A stretch of 64,000 nt of DNA from Silene conica (GCA_029255685.2 CM055313.2:51368579-51432578), one strand, 5' to 3'. Numbered from the stretch's first letter, positions 1 to 12,999 are shown. A program made the numbers and translations. Notes: a model not told the origin generated them from the sequence alone.

Positions 1-379
1 TATTGTGTTATCCTACTCAACCGCGAGGTTGACAGTGTATTCGTATTCACCTACAATGATCCGGAATGGGGAGTAGATCTTTCAGGTCAGAGACAACAGG
101 ATTAGGAGCTGGGCATGGAATGAGAGACATGGCATGGACCGACTTAGTTCTAGATCATTTAGTTTCACATGTTTTAGTTGAAGTTGTTATCGGTTGTATG
201 GTTTTTTTTGGACCCTTTTTATAAACTTGTCTTGTATCAGTTTCAGTTAACAATTTACCTATAAAGTACTGTTTATCTTTCACTATGATTATCTACTACC
301 CTGGGTTAACCAGGATGGTAACAGTCTTATTTACCCTGGAAGTCCTAGATCAGGCTCCTAGGTAAATGGGGGTGTTACA
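1..379 (+). repeat. 3' end of a long LTR (type T2), truncated at the window edge
   Basis: The stretch ends in GGGGGTGTTACA and resembles 16573-16944: both have a CCTACTCAACC-type start, a GGTAACA step and the same last 45 bases. TGTTACA is the inverted complement of the TGTAACA start of other LTRs in this window, so this reads as an LTR 3' terminus. No coding sequence is seen. Confidence 0.55.
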
Positions 380-787
380 GTCATCCCTTGTTCCAAGTTG
401 TGTTTCATTCAAATGAGTTTTAATTATGTCAACGCATTATTGTCGAGGACACTTCCTCCAACAATCTCCCACTTGTCTGAGACAAGTGTGCGTTACCAAT
501 TCTCTTGCCTTATTACTATCTCCCACTCAATGCAAGGCGTCATCTTAGGTCGTGCCCGCAATTGATTTTAATCTAGAGTGGTTTTTCTCGATCTGGAGTT
601 ATAACTACTGACCGGAATTATCTACCATAGATACCTTCCGAGCGTGGCCACGCATTTCTAGTTATTTTTCTCCTCGAGTGGCCTAGAGATATTTCTCAAC
701 CCTGACAAGGGGTGGACAATTCCTAATTGACCTATTCCTTCCGGCTTGCCATAGTCCATGATAACCCAAAATATGTCCTTATAAATA
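380..787 (-). mobile_element. Copia 3' tail, polypurine tract and LTR start (fragment)
   Basis: On the minus strand, bases 787 to 478 match the non-coding copia tail seen on the plus strand at about 53265-53520. Next comes a polypurine tract of the form GACAAGTGGGAGAT (464-477), then an LTR start TGTTGGAGGAAGTG (463 downwards). The LTR is broken at about 380. This is a relic, with no open reading frame. Confidence 0.6.
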
Positions 788-1301
788 TAAAACCCCTCGT
801 CGCAGCGGAAAAATAAAACATTCAAACATGCCAAAATTTAGGCGGAATTTAAACTTTAACATGCGTGATTAAACGAGGTGAATTAAGACAAACTATACAA
901 ACTGACATGATCAAAACAATAGATAAGTATATCAGTCTAAATACGAAAAGTATAAGTACAAAAACAGCCTGGGATGGCACATCCCTACAGGCACTCAAAT
1001 GTATATCCAAAAATTAGGTCTAGCTACACGATAACGGGTATGTCATCGATGATAGGATCATCGCTCGCTAGCCTCCTGTAACCCACCAGCAACCTGTCAT
1101 GTACCTACATACATGAAAACATGTACGCCACAATCAGTGGGGAGTGACTAGAGTTCTCCTAGCCACCTATTGTTAACGGCATGTAACACATAAAGCATCC
1201 AACATACTCCAACATTTATAACATGCGAAGCATATATATATCTCAACTTTCATATCAACATGCAATACTTTGCAATGGCTCTCAACTAACTTCGGAAACT
1301 A

Positions 1302-1402
1302 TTTGAAATGAGGGCCAGTCTCCCTTCCGGTTGCCCGGTCGGGGGCTCTTTCACTTCAAACCATTTACGAACTCAGAATGCGAGTTGTCCAATCCCTTGG
1401 AC
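1302..1402 (-). other. Two-hairpin structured element, copy 1 (minus)
   Basis: On the minus strand, hairpin A is GTCCAA-GGGA-TTGGAC (1402-1387). Hairpin B (1343-1322) is CCC-GA-CCGG-GCAA-CCGG-AA-GGG. Outer arms such as TTTGAA and TTCAAA flank hairpin B. It belongs to a set of seven copies in T1 LTRs. The pairing is inferred by eye. Confidence 0.5.
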
Positions 1403-2007
1403 GAACAATACTAAGACATGCAATACTATATAAACACACAATCAATCAGCAACATCTGACACTGTACCCCAACTCAGGCAAGCAGATGCAATCAGCAGTA
1501 TCTAGAACCTACCCCAACGCAGGCAAGAACTAAACACAATCAGCAGTGTCCAAGTCACACCCCAACTCAGGTAAACTTGGTACACAAATCAGCAAGCATA
1601 CACTCGTGAACCCCTGCTCAGGCACGAATGGATACCAATCAGCTAATAATGGTTCATTGACCATGCTCAGTCGTGACCATTACCCTTCGTAGTGAATCAA
1701 ATCCCAACTCAGATTCAATTCACCACAGTCATACAAACTCACGGAAGGACAGAGGTCCCAACTCAGACATCTCCCACCGCATCATCCATACACGTGACGG
1801 TCCAGAGGTCCCTGCTCAGATATGCCCGCCACGCCACAAACACTCACATGTCAAACTAGAGGATCCCTGCTCTGATCATACCTTAACATGCATCAAATAT
1901 CAGTACATATCGTACCCTAGTGGTTCCATTTCAGACATATTCTGATACGTACTACAGCCAAGTCCTTAGCCCTAACTTTATGGACCTCTAAACAACACTT
2001 AATTGAC

Positions 2008-2116
2008 CCCAGGAACTAAGTTGAGGGAGAGCCGGTTTCCTTTTCGGTTGCCCGACCGGGGGGTCTCTATCCTGACTCAATTCCCGAACCCAATATAGTG
2101 CCGCCCGAACCTCGGG
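2008..2116 (-). other. Two-hairpin structured element, copy 2 (minus)
   Basis: On the minus strand, hairpin A is CCCGA-GGT-TCGGG (2116-2104). Hairpin B (2060-2039) is CCC-GG-TCGG-GCAA-CCGA-AA-AGG. Relative to copy 1 the inner stem changed from CCGG/CCGG to TCGG/CCGA, keeping the pairing. Confidence 0.5.
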
Positions 2117-2950
2117 GACCTCAAACACACATATGCATATAAGAGAAAGACCAAGTCTAAGTAAAATCATTAGCAACCTAAGACTCTCCTCTTACAAGTC
2201 TAAAGGTCACCCTACAACTCGCTAAGTTCAACAAGTCCCCTAAACTAACTTAGGAAATTACTTAGCTTAAGATAAGAAATAAACTTGCTAAACTATTGCT
2301 TACTACATTACCCATTAAAATTTAAGTATATATATAACAATAACCTATGATACTTATTACACAATAAAACTAGTATAGAAAGCATATACACAATCACGCA
2401 TAAGCCACGAGCAAACAGCCCAGACCTGCGAGAACCGCAGCCTGCGGTGAATGCCGCACCCTGCGGTATTCACTATAGTCCGCGATGAATTTCTTGCACA
2501 GCACGAAACATTCACAAATTTCGCCATTTTCGATTTTAACACTTCACAAGCATAAATTTCATCTAATCTACAACATATAATTATTCCAAACAATCCCAAA
2601 TGCATCTCTTATATAATCTTAAACAAAAAGATGTATCAATTAAAGCATTTACAACAAAATTCCCAAATTCTACCGTTCTCCATGTATACTCCCAAATTCC
2701 ATCCAAAAGATGAATTCAACACAATTCTTCAACAATAAGCATAATAAGAAGCATAAAGAAGGTGATAGTAAACCTAAACATGTTCCTAAAAACAAGAACA
2801 CATCAAAATTCACATCAAGCATGCTACTTTAACAAATTAGGTCGAGGTACTCATAATAGTCACCTTAAAGCAGTTTAAGCTCCAAAGTCTCCCTGGCTCA
2901 AGCACGAGACCAAAGGGTAGAGTCTTGGGCCTCGTTAGTTGTGCAAAGCA

Positions 2951-3101
2951 AACAGCCCATACTTTGACAAACTCTAACGCAACCCTAGCCACTCACAAAC
3001 TCACACCTCACGTATAAACCCTATCCTGCCGTCATTTTGGACTGTAAAAAGACCTCATTTCTGACCTAGTCCCTACACGTTTGACACCCTAAACCTACTG
3101 C
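2951..3101. repeat. Non-coding flank left of the CACTA element
   Basis: This sequence was contiguous with 15034 onward before the CACTA insertion, because the TGC at 3099-3101 is repeated at 15031-15033. It reads like the leader part of a plus-strand LTR (CCTAAACCTACTGC running into GCCACCACACAG), but I cannot place the LTR start. Confidence 0.4.
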
Positions 3102-3580
3102 CACTACTACATTTTGATTCTATAGCAACACTCCACTATTGTTGCATAATGTCATATAAGTGTTGCTATAGAGTTTATGCAACACTTAATGAAGTGCTGT
3201 ATAAAGTCTCGTTGCATTAGCTCATTGCAACACTTTAGGCAACACTTTTTGAACTATTGCAACACTTTTATAAAGTGTTACATATGTTACTTTTATGCAA
3301 CACTTTTTTCAAATGCAATGGCAACATTTTTATTTTCTAATGCAACACTTCTTGTGAAAAATTAGCAACACTTTTCGTAGACAAATGCAATACTTTTATA
3401 TTAAAAAGCAACACTTATATCGAACAAATGCGACATTTTTATTTTGAGAACGCAACACTAGTTACGTCCGAAAACAACACTTATACTAAACAAACGCAAC
3501 ACTAGTTCATCCAAACACAATAGAGAATTGCAATTCTTAATAATCGTGTATTATTGTATATCATTCAAAAATTACAAATG
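3102..3580. repeat. CACTA left terminal inverted repeat and subterminal repeats
   Basis: CACTACTAC at 3102-3110 is the terminal repeat. From about 3124 to 3580 the motif GCAACACTT (or its complement) recurs at short, irregular spacing in both orientations, at least 15 times. In En/Spm elements such subterminal motifs are TNPA binding sites; binding here is inferred. 3581-4118 is AT-rich and holds no gene that I can see. Confidence 0.8.
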
Positions 3581-4118
3581 CAACACTAGTTCATCGATCT
3601 CAAAAATGAATGTAAATTACATTTCCAAAAAGGATTAAAAATAGAACTTCGCAAATGTTTAAGTACCAAAAGTGTACCAAATGTTTAAAATAGAACAAAT
3701 GATTTAACGATTATTATTATTAAATAAAAGTCTTCATGTCGTTGTAGTACTCCATTATCCCACGGTCTTGATGATGTAAGTTGCTTGTCATCCGAACAAA
3801 AAATCATCCGACAACATGCATAATAGTAATAACTCAAATGCAACCTGTTTTGCAAAAGAAAGCACAAAATCAGCAGCATTCTTACCTTTTGAAAGCCATT
3901 CAAAATAAGGCACAAAGGAAAAATTAAAGAATCCCAACTATACAAAATCCACACAACTAATCAGCGAGTACTTGAACTCAACAGTCGTATTTTTGACCCT
4001 AAACAATGCTAACCACGTCAAAATACTTCTCAATAACTCCTTAGTTTCATCAGCATGACTTACGGGTGAAAAATGAAAAAAAAAAAATTAAGAATGAGCA
4101 ATAAAGAAGATATATACC

Positions 4119-7100
4119 TCAAGATAAGTACTCCTTGACAACTTCTGGAGGTAGCCTTTCTAAAAACTTTGTGAGTATTTGGTCTCTGATTAAGTCTCTT
4201 TCATTTTCAATATTTTTCTCCATGCTTTCTAACTCAGCTTTTCTCTTGAGATATTGTTCATCCTGTTCTTTGTTTCGTCTGCTCAATTCGTAGTCCATGT
4301 CTTTTCGTAAATCTTCACGTAGACTAGTTTTCAAAGAATCCAAAATATCGTCTGGAACCACATAAGACGTTTGTGTACCATTCACCTCCTTTAACTTTTT
4401 ATTTGACACACCCCTGCCAAATAATCTACGCCGACCGTCATATTCCTTGCCCATGACACCCAAAAAGGGGTCTGTTGGGCATTCCCCATCATCAGGTACA
4501 TAAGTCTTCATTTCAGTCTATAAATAGACAGTCATCAGTAAAAAAAAAATCACAAAGCATGAATAACTATAAACATAGCAGAATTGTTTTATTACTTACT
4601 ATCTTTCTTTCTGTATCGTCGTACGTGTCTTTGTACTTGTTTCCTGGTTTTCTTGCACGAGTATGCTCAAACAATTGAGAAAGAGTAGGGGGCTCGTGGT
4701 CTGGATTTTCACTTGCCTGTAAAATGATTAAAAATTTAATTTCTGCTTCAGTAAATATCTATTTCATATGGTTCATATAATTGATGCTTCAGCCAGTACA
4801 ATTAAATTACCAGTTCCTCTCGTATACGTGCGAAACTTTTTGGGCCAGCGGTGTGCATATTCCTTTGAGCCAACCGACGATCGCGGTTACGACAGCATCG
4901 TCTCTGCACATCCATATTGAACCAACAGTATAGTAGTAGCAGTAAATATAATCAAAAGCATGATCAAAAGCATGATTTTCCTGATTCTTTTTAATTCGAT
5001 TGGACTTAAAAAACATAATCAAAAGCATGATCAACAGTATAGCTGTAATTCGATTGATATTTACAGCTACAAAGACCCTTCATCTTAGAAGTAATTCAAA
5101 GCATGAAAGAGAGTTGTGGTTGAAAGCTTTGGCTGCAAGAAGAAGTCTTTACACTACGAGAGGGTTAAATGATAACTTCACTATTTCGCCTACCAGTATC
5201 TCTGTTTCGACAGAAAGGCTAAAGAAACGATTGCTTGACGATGGAGCCAATGAGGTTCTGTTAAATGACTGTTAAATGATAACCAACTTCTGAACTACAC
5301 AACAGCAGAGTACACATATAGGAAGTCAGGAACAACGGTGTTCAGTAATAGCAGCACTGAAGGTACTTTCATTCTGAAATGGGCAGATTGTCATGTATAT
5401 GTAGGCTGTGTGCAGTAGAGTTGTGAGGGCAGCAAGTACCTACCGTGAGCAGCAGTGCGGCAGTATGTAGCATGTAGTATACAGAATGGCAGTAGTATGT
5501 AGCAGACCAGAGAAATGGACAGTGGCAGTAGATAGCATCATTATACGTAATATGCAGAAATAGAAGGAGCAGAACAGAAATGGGCAGCAGCAGGAATAGT
5601 CTGGTCTGAACAGAAATGATGGTATAGTCTGGTCTGAAATGGTAGTCTGGTCTGAAATGGTAACAAATGATAGTAACAAATGATGGGCAACAGCAGGAAT
5701 AGTCTGGTCTGAAATGGTAATAGAATGGCAATTGCAGTGAAACAGAATGTAATAGAAGGAGCAGAACAGAATGTCAATTGCAGTGGTAAGCATCATGAAA
5801 TGGTATAGCAATAGTCTGGTCTAAACAAATGATGGGTCTGATCTGATATAGCAATAAAGGGCTGGGTCTGATCTGATGGCTATGAATGAGTTCAGGAACA
5901 AAAAAAAGTAAAAGAGTGCAAATCAGATGGAGAAACAGACCTCAACAAAAAATAAGAACAGTATGCAACAAGTACAATATGATCACCTTCTCAGACTTCT
6001 TTTTCCATTTGGCAAGTAATTTTAGGAAGTCGTCATCAGGAACTAGTTTAGATCGATGTCGCCACCTACTTTTATCATCTTTATAGGCGTAAAAATGCTT
6101 TTTCTTGAAACGACTTTTGTAGACTCTCCATGAATCTCTAATAGTCTTCATTACCCAGTCTTTACCTTCTTCCGGCACTATATATTTTGTCTGCATTAAA
6201 TCAAATGATTTCGTACAAGTTTGGAAAAAAATGGGTAGTACTGAATTCAAATAAGCTACATTTGAAACGAGTCATACCAACACATATTCCCACAATTTTT
6301 CTTTTTCTTTGTCAGGTACATGCCGCCAAGAGTCAAAGACTAAGGGTACATAGGTATAATCTCGAGCTAATGTACCCAAAAAGCGAGCAAATTCACCTAC
6401 AATGTCTTTTTCCGGAATAATGGGACCAATTGGTTGCCCATACTCGTTCAGAATGATGGCCACCTTGTTCTTCGTTGATCGGTTGTGTACATGGGGTAAC
6501 ATGGATGGTCCTCTAGTGCCACCTTCCGAGATAGCTACGAGCAAATTATAAGAGAACATCCATATAATATACACTAATATACAATAATTATAAAATGCAT
6601 ATAAGAAACTAGTATTAATTTACCATCTTGTTGAAGATCTTGATTATCCAAGTTTATTTCCTCACTCTCATCTTCTGGATATTCCTCTTCATCACTATCA
6701 GCATTCTCGCCTTCAGTACTACTATCTGTTAGATCTTCTCCAAAACATGCTGCTATAAGTTCATCTCGTTGCAGTTGAGATGAATTTCCATAACACACTG
6801 CATGTTTATTTTAGAAGTTGAAATTAAAAACTAAATGGCCAGATGAACTACACGTTCTGATATAGAACAATTACCTCCCATCGTATCTCCTTCAGTAGGT
6901 GATGGCTGGATATCACTTTCATGCGCCTTTGAGCCAATGTTTGAGTCTTCTGGATCAGAGGTGAAATGTGAGGACTGATGAAAATCCTTACTTAAATCTT
7001 TTTCTGTTTGCATCTGGTTTCTCTTCAAGATTAAGTCAGCCATAGTCGGGTTAAGGTCATTATATGCATCTTGCCTTACCCCCGTCTGATCTTTGTCAAA

Positions 7101-9302
7101 GAGTTGTGGAAGCTTGAACCTTTCTTCGTGTTTCTTAGCTTGACTTTGATTTCTCAGTCTAGTATAGTTGGAGTATCTCGTCACTGACCCTGGTGGTATA
7201 AATTGTGAACGTTGCTGACTACCAGACTTAGAAGCCTGAGAAACCTGCATAATCATAAATAGGCAAGTATAAAATAAAAAGATACTGATAATCATTCAAC
7301 TACCTTAATCACCAAAAAGCTACTGATAATCATTTAAGTTTGGGATTAGAGTAGAGTGAGAGGCGCACTCCTGTATACAGTAGCAGAGCAGTCTTGGTTG
7401 GGCAGACCCTCCGACTATGGACAGTACTCAGTTTCGGTCACTGTCGCCTTTCAGCTTTCGCTGCTAAATGGTGCTAGATGCGGCCAATATTGCATCAAAA
7501 TGCGGTCACAGTGATCCTATAAATCTTCATAAAATGGCCAATCTTGCCTTGGGATAGACTTAAATGCTGTTATTAAAAGACATTGCTGTGTACAGATTAC
7601 TAAATGCTACGGAGTACAATACTCACACAGCCACACCAAACTTACGAGTGCATCTCAGATTTTTAGTTGCGATTACAATTTTGTAATGGTCTCCTACACC
7701 TACAAGTACAGAATTTAGTCACCAAAATAGATTCCTGGGTCCTATCAGGCTATCAGCTTAATTATACTACCAAGAGGGTACAGGGGAAAAAGCTAAGAGA
7801 CGACAAAGAGACTGAATGTCCTACTAATATGTTTTAGCAGATCCTACATGACCTCAGTCCAAACACCACATTAATGCAAATACATGTCAACTATCTTGGT
7901 TAATCATCATGCAACGGCATTGATGAGCTTAAAACAGACCAACACGCACCAGACCAGCATCTACTACCAGTACAGCCTACAGATTCAGCAGCCCAAGTCC
8001 AGACTACCCATGAGCCATTACATACCCATTAAACAGACTAAAATGAACTATACTCCATATATTCTACACTAAGACTTATTCTAGCCAATTTACAGCCCCT
8101 ACCAAACACTATTGCCAAGCTACCTATATTAAATGAAATATGAACTTGTAGCTACGACAGGCTTTCGAATCACCTATCTATCTGCTAGGGTGGACAAAGA
8201 AGGGGCATGGAGCTCTTAAGCTAACCAAGACTTATGTTGTCTACTCTTTATTTCTGGACCAAGGGAATGCCTCTATTGCGCTGCCTCATCCACGAAACAG
8301 CTCGGCCTCAGACCTGTACACGCATTCCTGCAATAACAGTCCTGCAGCAGGCCTGAAGCTACCAACACGCACCAGACCAGCATCTACTACCAGTACAGCC
8401 TACAGATTCACCAGCCCAAGTCCAGCCTACCCATGAGCCATTACATACCCATTAAACAGACTAAAATGAACTATACTCCATATATTCTACACTAAGACTT
8501 ATTCTAGCCAATTTACAGCCCCTACCAAACACTATTGCCAAGCTACCTATATTAAATGAAATATGAACTTGTAGCTACGACAGGCTTTCGAATCACCTAT
8601 CTATCTGCTAGGGTGGACAAAGAAGGGGCATGGAGCTCTTAAGCTAACCAAGACTTATGTTGTCTACTCTTTATTTCTGGACCAAGGGAATGCCTCTATT
8701 GCGCTGCCTCATCCACGAAACAGCTCGGCCTCAGACCTGTACACGCATTCCTGCAATAACAGACCTGCAGCAGGCCTGAAGCTACCAACACGCACCAGAC
8801 CAGCATCTACTACCAGTACAGCCTACAGATTCACCAGCCCAAGTCCAGCCTACCCATGAGCCATTACATACCCATTAAACAGACTAAAATGAACTATACT
8901 CCATATAATCTACACTAAGACTTATTCTAGCCAATTTACAGCCCCTACCAAACACTATTGCCAGGCTACCTATATTAAATGAAATATGAACTTGTATTTA
9001 TATATAAATGAAATATGAACAAAGAAAAAGTATGTAGACCATGTAACCTTTTGATAACGAACTTCAGCATTTACTTCAGCGTCCTCTTCCTCATCGTGGC
9101 TAGGAACATAATCCAGATCTTCGTTGTTGGAATGATTTGTTCTTCCTGGCATAATTCGTCTTCGTCTTTTGTTCTTGCTACCTTCCACCAGGCTTGTAAC
9201 CGAACGTACGAGGTTAGGTATCCCACTCTCTTCCAGCCTGGCCTTATTTTGTGCAATTCTTTTAATGCGACCTCTCTCATATTCATTCAAGCTTTCAGAC
9301 AT
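4119..9302 (-). CDS. TNPA-type CACTA protein (Transposase_24, Ptta/En/Spm family), 8-exon model
   Basis: My spliced model reads, on the minus strand: 9302-9048, 7244-6875, 6797-6624, 6534-6278, 6190-5987, 4903-4811, 4716-4600, 4517-4119. Most introns have clear GT and AG ends; the exon 1 donor (GTTACA) is weak. Exon 1 begins MSESLNEYERGRIKRIAQNK, like the start of plant CACTA second proteins. Exon 3 is acidic. Exon 4 has NEYGQPIGP and FLGTLARD, and exon 5 has EEGKDWVMKTIRDSWR and FKKKHF, both typical of Transposase_24. Exon 6 has NRDRRLAQRNMHTAGPKSFA, exon 7 has TLSQLFEHTRARKPG, and exon 8 is a charged probable coiled coil (EQYLKRKAELESMEKNIENE). By analogy with En/Spm TNPA it would bind the subterminal repeats and assist transposition. 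I saw no stop inside the exons. Intron 1 carries the 423-bp tandem repeat. Confidence 0.75.
5340..5880. repeat. Degenerate repeats in intron 5 of the TNPA-type gene
   Basis: Short overlapping repeats built on GTCTGGTCTGAAATGGTA, GCAGCAGGAATA and AACAAATGATGGG fill this part of the intron between exons 5 and 6. The ORFs here (for example 5369-5811 minus) are products of the repeat and are not genes. Confidence 0.6.
7300..7939. other. Intronic sequence, nothing recognised
   Basis: This is part of the long intron 1 of the TNPA-type gene. I see no ORF, RNA gene or repeat with support. Confidence 0.5.
7940..8996. repeat. 423-bp tandem repeat, about 2.5 copies
   Basis: The marker CAACACGCACCAGACC occurs at 7940, 8363 and 8786, exactly 423 bases apart each time. 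The copies are nearly identical (for example TATATTCTACAC against TATAATCTACAC in the third). The third copy stops after GAACTTGTA at about 8996. The array lies wholly within intron 1 of the TNPA-type gene. Near-identity points to recent duplication. Confidence 0.92.
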
Positions 9303-9502
9303 ACTAAAACTGCAAAATGTAACATTTATTATAACTGACAAAATAAGCCACAACAAAGAGAAACAAAATGTCACATTAAATATTATAACAGAGACAAAAT
9401 AAAAAATTTATTTTAACTGAAACTGCAAAATGTCACATTAATTATCACCAAAAGCAACATCAAAGAGAGACTATAAATGTATAAAAAATAGATTAACGCT
9501 AC

Positions 9503-12500
9503 TCATAAGTCCCCATCATTTTGTTCTTCCTCAGCTTGCATCCAGTCCCATAAGGTATCATCATTGTCGTCACTGTCACCATTTAAATCACGCAAATTAT
9601 TAGTGTTAGCCAATACACTATTTGCGTCAACAATCATGGGATCCATATCTTCTCTTGACAATCTGATATTTTCTTCAGGTGTTGTGCTTCCAGAATGCAT
9701 TATAAGGTCATTATTAGGTTCTTCAGTTTCAATGCTATAATCAAAGATGTCTCTTGGAACCTTAGTCATGACATATTGCAACCCATCTACGATCGGATCT
9801 GCCACATAAAAGACTTGATGCACTTGGGATGGCATGACAAACGGATCATCCACTGAACAATATTTGTTCACATTAACACAAGTCAACCCCTAGTCATCTT
9901 TCTCCACTTGATACCACTCACAGCGAAACATAACAACAGTAAACCTAGACCAATAGTTAAGCTCTATAATTTCTAGAATTGAACCGTAATACGTAACATC
10001 CCCATCAATAGGATTTTTGTCTTTAGAGCTAGCAAAGCTTGAAGTTAAAGCAGAGAGGGTTACTCCACTATTTTGTGTTTTGCATCTGGCATCGCGTGAT
10101 TTGGTATAAAACTCATAACCATTTGCATAATAACCCTTGAAGCTTTTAGCTATAGGACTAGGTCCTTTAGCAAGCCAAAATATTTGCTCAGAGACACCTT
10201 CTTGAGTCGCCTTTTCCTTCAACCAGCTTGGGAAATCATGACTGTGATTCCGAGCACGTTTCCATTTGCTTTTACTTCTTTGGAGGTTTACAAAAGCTTC
10301 ATGTTCTCTACATGAAACGGTAAATCAATAAATGCGGAAATAATGAAAGGAAACGAATGTACTAATAAATTAATGAATATGATATAATGTTAGTAGTCAA
10401 ATTATATGTTAAAGTTACTTACTTTATGCACTGATCAACCTCTTCACTATCTGAGTTGAATAATGCGTAACGATGCGCCTGTGCAGCTACTTTAGTGTCC
10501 AGAGTAAACACCCGTCCATTTCTTTGCTTCTTTCCTCCCAAAGGATGACCACAACTTGAAAAAATTGTAGCGTCAAGTTCTTCTGTTTCATTAGAAGGCA
10601 TGTCACATGTGCTTCTGTTATCTCTAGTCTTGCCTCCGTCCACATACCGAGAACAAAAATTCATGCATTCCTCAATCAAATAACCTTCTGCAATAGATCC
10701 TTCTGGACGACCTCTATTTCGCACATAGGACTTCAATTTGCATAAATATCTTTCAATGAAATACATCCCTCTCCCTTGCACAGGACCCCCAAGCCTAACT
10801 TCCTCTACTAGGTGAATGGGCAGATGAACCATGATGTCGAAGAAGCTTGGGAGAAATATTTTTTCTAAGTCACATAATGTGTGGATAATTTCAGATTCTA
10901 AGTAATCAAGTTCATCTTGACTAAGGACTTTACTGTACAGTCTTCGGAAAAAATTCCCTAATCTAATCAAAGGAACAGCCACATGCTTAGGAAGGCACCT
11001 TCTCACAGCAACTTGAAGTAAGTAATGGAAAATGATGTGAGCATCATGACTTTTATATCCTGAAACTTTCCTTTGCGCTAAATTCACACATCGCGAAATA
11101 TTAGAGCCGAAGCCATAAGGAAGTTTTGCTTCTTTCAAAGCACGACAAAAGATATCCTTTTCTTTTGTAGACATGGAATAACATGCCTTCGGGAAAAAGA
11201 CATGTCTCTGGTCTTCTGACAATTGAGGCTGTAGATCCTCTTTGATACCCATATCTAATAAGTCAAAACGAGCATTTGGGTGATCCTTACTCTTACCAGA
11301 GATATCCAATAAAGTTCCGAGTACGTTGTCAAAAACATTTTTTTCAATATGCATCACGTCTAGGTTATGCCTACATTTATTGTGCTTCCAGTAAGGCAAT
11401 TCAAAAAATATAGACTTCTTCTTCCATGGGCACTGACTTTTATTCTTTTGTTTTTCTTTCTTCCCAAAAGAATTCACAAAGTCAGACAACTCATCTAATA
11501 CATGAAATCCTGTCAAGGGTCTGGGAGGGGGTCTTTCTTCAAATTTTCCATTAAAAGACTTCTTATCACGGCGCAAAGGATTATTAGCGTCTAAAAATCT
11601 ACGACCACCCATATAGCACATTTTTTTGCTATGCTTCAAATATAAGGAATCAGTCTCATGGTTACAACTTGGACATGCAAACTTCCCTTTTGTTTTCCAT
11701 CCGGATAACATTGAATTCCCCGGAAAATCACTAATTGTCCATGTCAAAGCAGCATGTAACTTAAATGTTTCATTCCTAAATTTGTCATACGTATCAAGCC
11801 CTACATTCCATAAATCTTTTAATTCCTCAATTAAAGGCTGTAAGTATACGTCAATGTTATTCCCAGGACCCTCAGGACCGGGAATGAGTAGTGATAGCAT
11901 AAAATATTCATGTTTCATGAACATCCAAGGTGGCAAGTTGTAATTGACCAACACAACGGGCCATGTACTGTGACATACACTCATAGTTCGAAATGGATTA
12001 AACCCATCAGATGCCAATCCTAACCTTACATTTCTAGGATCATTAGCAAAGTTAGGGTATAGAGAATCAAAGTCCTTCCACGCTGACCCGTCCGCAGGGT
12101 GTCTTAGATACCCATCTTTCGGACGTTTATCAGCATGCCATGTCATAGCTTCTGCAATTTCTGAATTCATATAAACTCTTTGTAACCTAGGTGGCAGTGG
12201 AAAATGCCATAATACCTTTGCAGGTATTTGACGACTATTCTTAGTGTTTGAAGTCTTATTAGATGAATTCTCTTCGCATTTTTTCCACTTAGAGGCATGA
12301 CATTTAAAACACTCTTCAGCATTTTCAAACTCTTTCCAAAATAGCATACAATCATTAGGACACGCACATATTTTTCTGTAATCAAGACCCAAATCCTTCA
12401 CAATATTCTTAGCTTCTGTGTAGTTGACCGGAATTTTGGCCTCTGGAACCATGTCTCTTAACAATTGAAGGAGTTCATTAAATGCCACATTACTAATTCC

Positions 12501-12986
12501 ATGAAGTGTCTTGTACAAAAAAAGTCGAATAATGAAAGACAATTTTGAAAAATTCTTACAGCTCGGGAATAATTCTTGTTGACCCTCTTCAACCAACTTA
12601 TAAAACTTTTTAGCTTCATCATTAGGACCATTCTGTACGTTAGTGGGACCTTCACAACAACTTCTAAATCTGTCCTCTAACAATGTGTCGGTATTGTCAT
12701 TGAAAATTGGTTCTTCATCAAGGGTTTCAACTATGGGTTCAGTTGATAAAGGATCCTCTCCATGAAAGGTCCAAACATGATAATTCTCAACATAACCAAA
12801 TCCTTTTAAATGATCATACACCTCATGTCTTCGTAACCAATAACGGTTTGCACACCTCTTACATGGACATCTTATTTGACTCCCATGAACACCCTTAGAA
12901 AATGACACATTAAGGAACTCAATGACTCCATTTTCAAACTCAGGCAAACGTCTAGCTATATACATCCAACTTCTATCATTCCTCAT
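9503..12986 (-). CDS. TNP2-type CACTA transposase (Transposase_21, DUF4218, DUF4216) with one nonsense codon
   Basis: Exon 1 runs 12986-10423 and exon 2 runs 10307-9503. The intron (10422-10308) starts GTAAGTAAC and ends ATGTAG, and splicing keeps the frame (QCIK then EHEAFVNLQ). The start ATG opens MRNDRSWMYIARR, the usual TNP2 beginning, followed by a zinc-type transposase-associated region (CPCKRCAN). Transposase_21 lies near residues 270-500 (LYLKHSKKMCYMGGRRFL), DUF4218 near 640-780 (LPIHLVEEVRLGGPVQGRGM), and DUF4216 in exon 2 (TYYGSILEIIELNYW, QVFYVADP). It is the catalytic protein that cuts the element ends. An in-frame TAG at 9892-9890 sits where relatives usually have a tyrosine before GLTCVNVNK; the frame continues to 9503. 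It is therefore a near-intact gene, full-length except for that codon. Confidence 0.9.
9887..9895 (-). other. In-frame TAG in the TNP2 gene
   Basis: On the minus strand the codons read GAC TAG GGG. Both sides are in one frame and both belong to the DUF4216 region, so this is a point nonsense mutation and not a gene boundary. A TAT or TAC to TAG change would explain it. Confidence 0.85.
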
Positions 12987-12999
12987 CCTCTGAATTCTG

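Larger units (their letters stand above)
788..2950 (-). repeat. Long LTR of family T1, minus strand, incomplete
   Basis: The reverse complement matches the plus-strand LTRs at 18316, 41948 and 58670. Shared blocks are the GTGCCTGTAGGGAT and CCCGGGCTG motif (here near 965-995), the block before it with CTCCCCACTGA (near 1130-1150), the AAGGTGAC block followed by TCGACC (near 2830-2870), and two copies of the structured element at 1302-1402 and 2008-2116. The left edge reads TATAAAACCCC, a decayed form of the family's terminal motif. The right edge is uncertain. No gene is seen; ORFs here are chance. Confidence 0.6.

Noticed and set aside
5000..5275. 91-codon plus-strand ORF
   Set aside because: It overlaps an intron of the TNPA-type gene on the other strand and shows no domain or relation to the neighbours.
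10419..12986. A host gene of 855 codons
   Set aside because: Domain order (Transposase_21, DUF4218, then DUF4216 after one intron) and position inside terminal repeats with a TGC duplication show it is the CACTA transposase.
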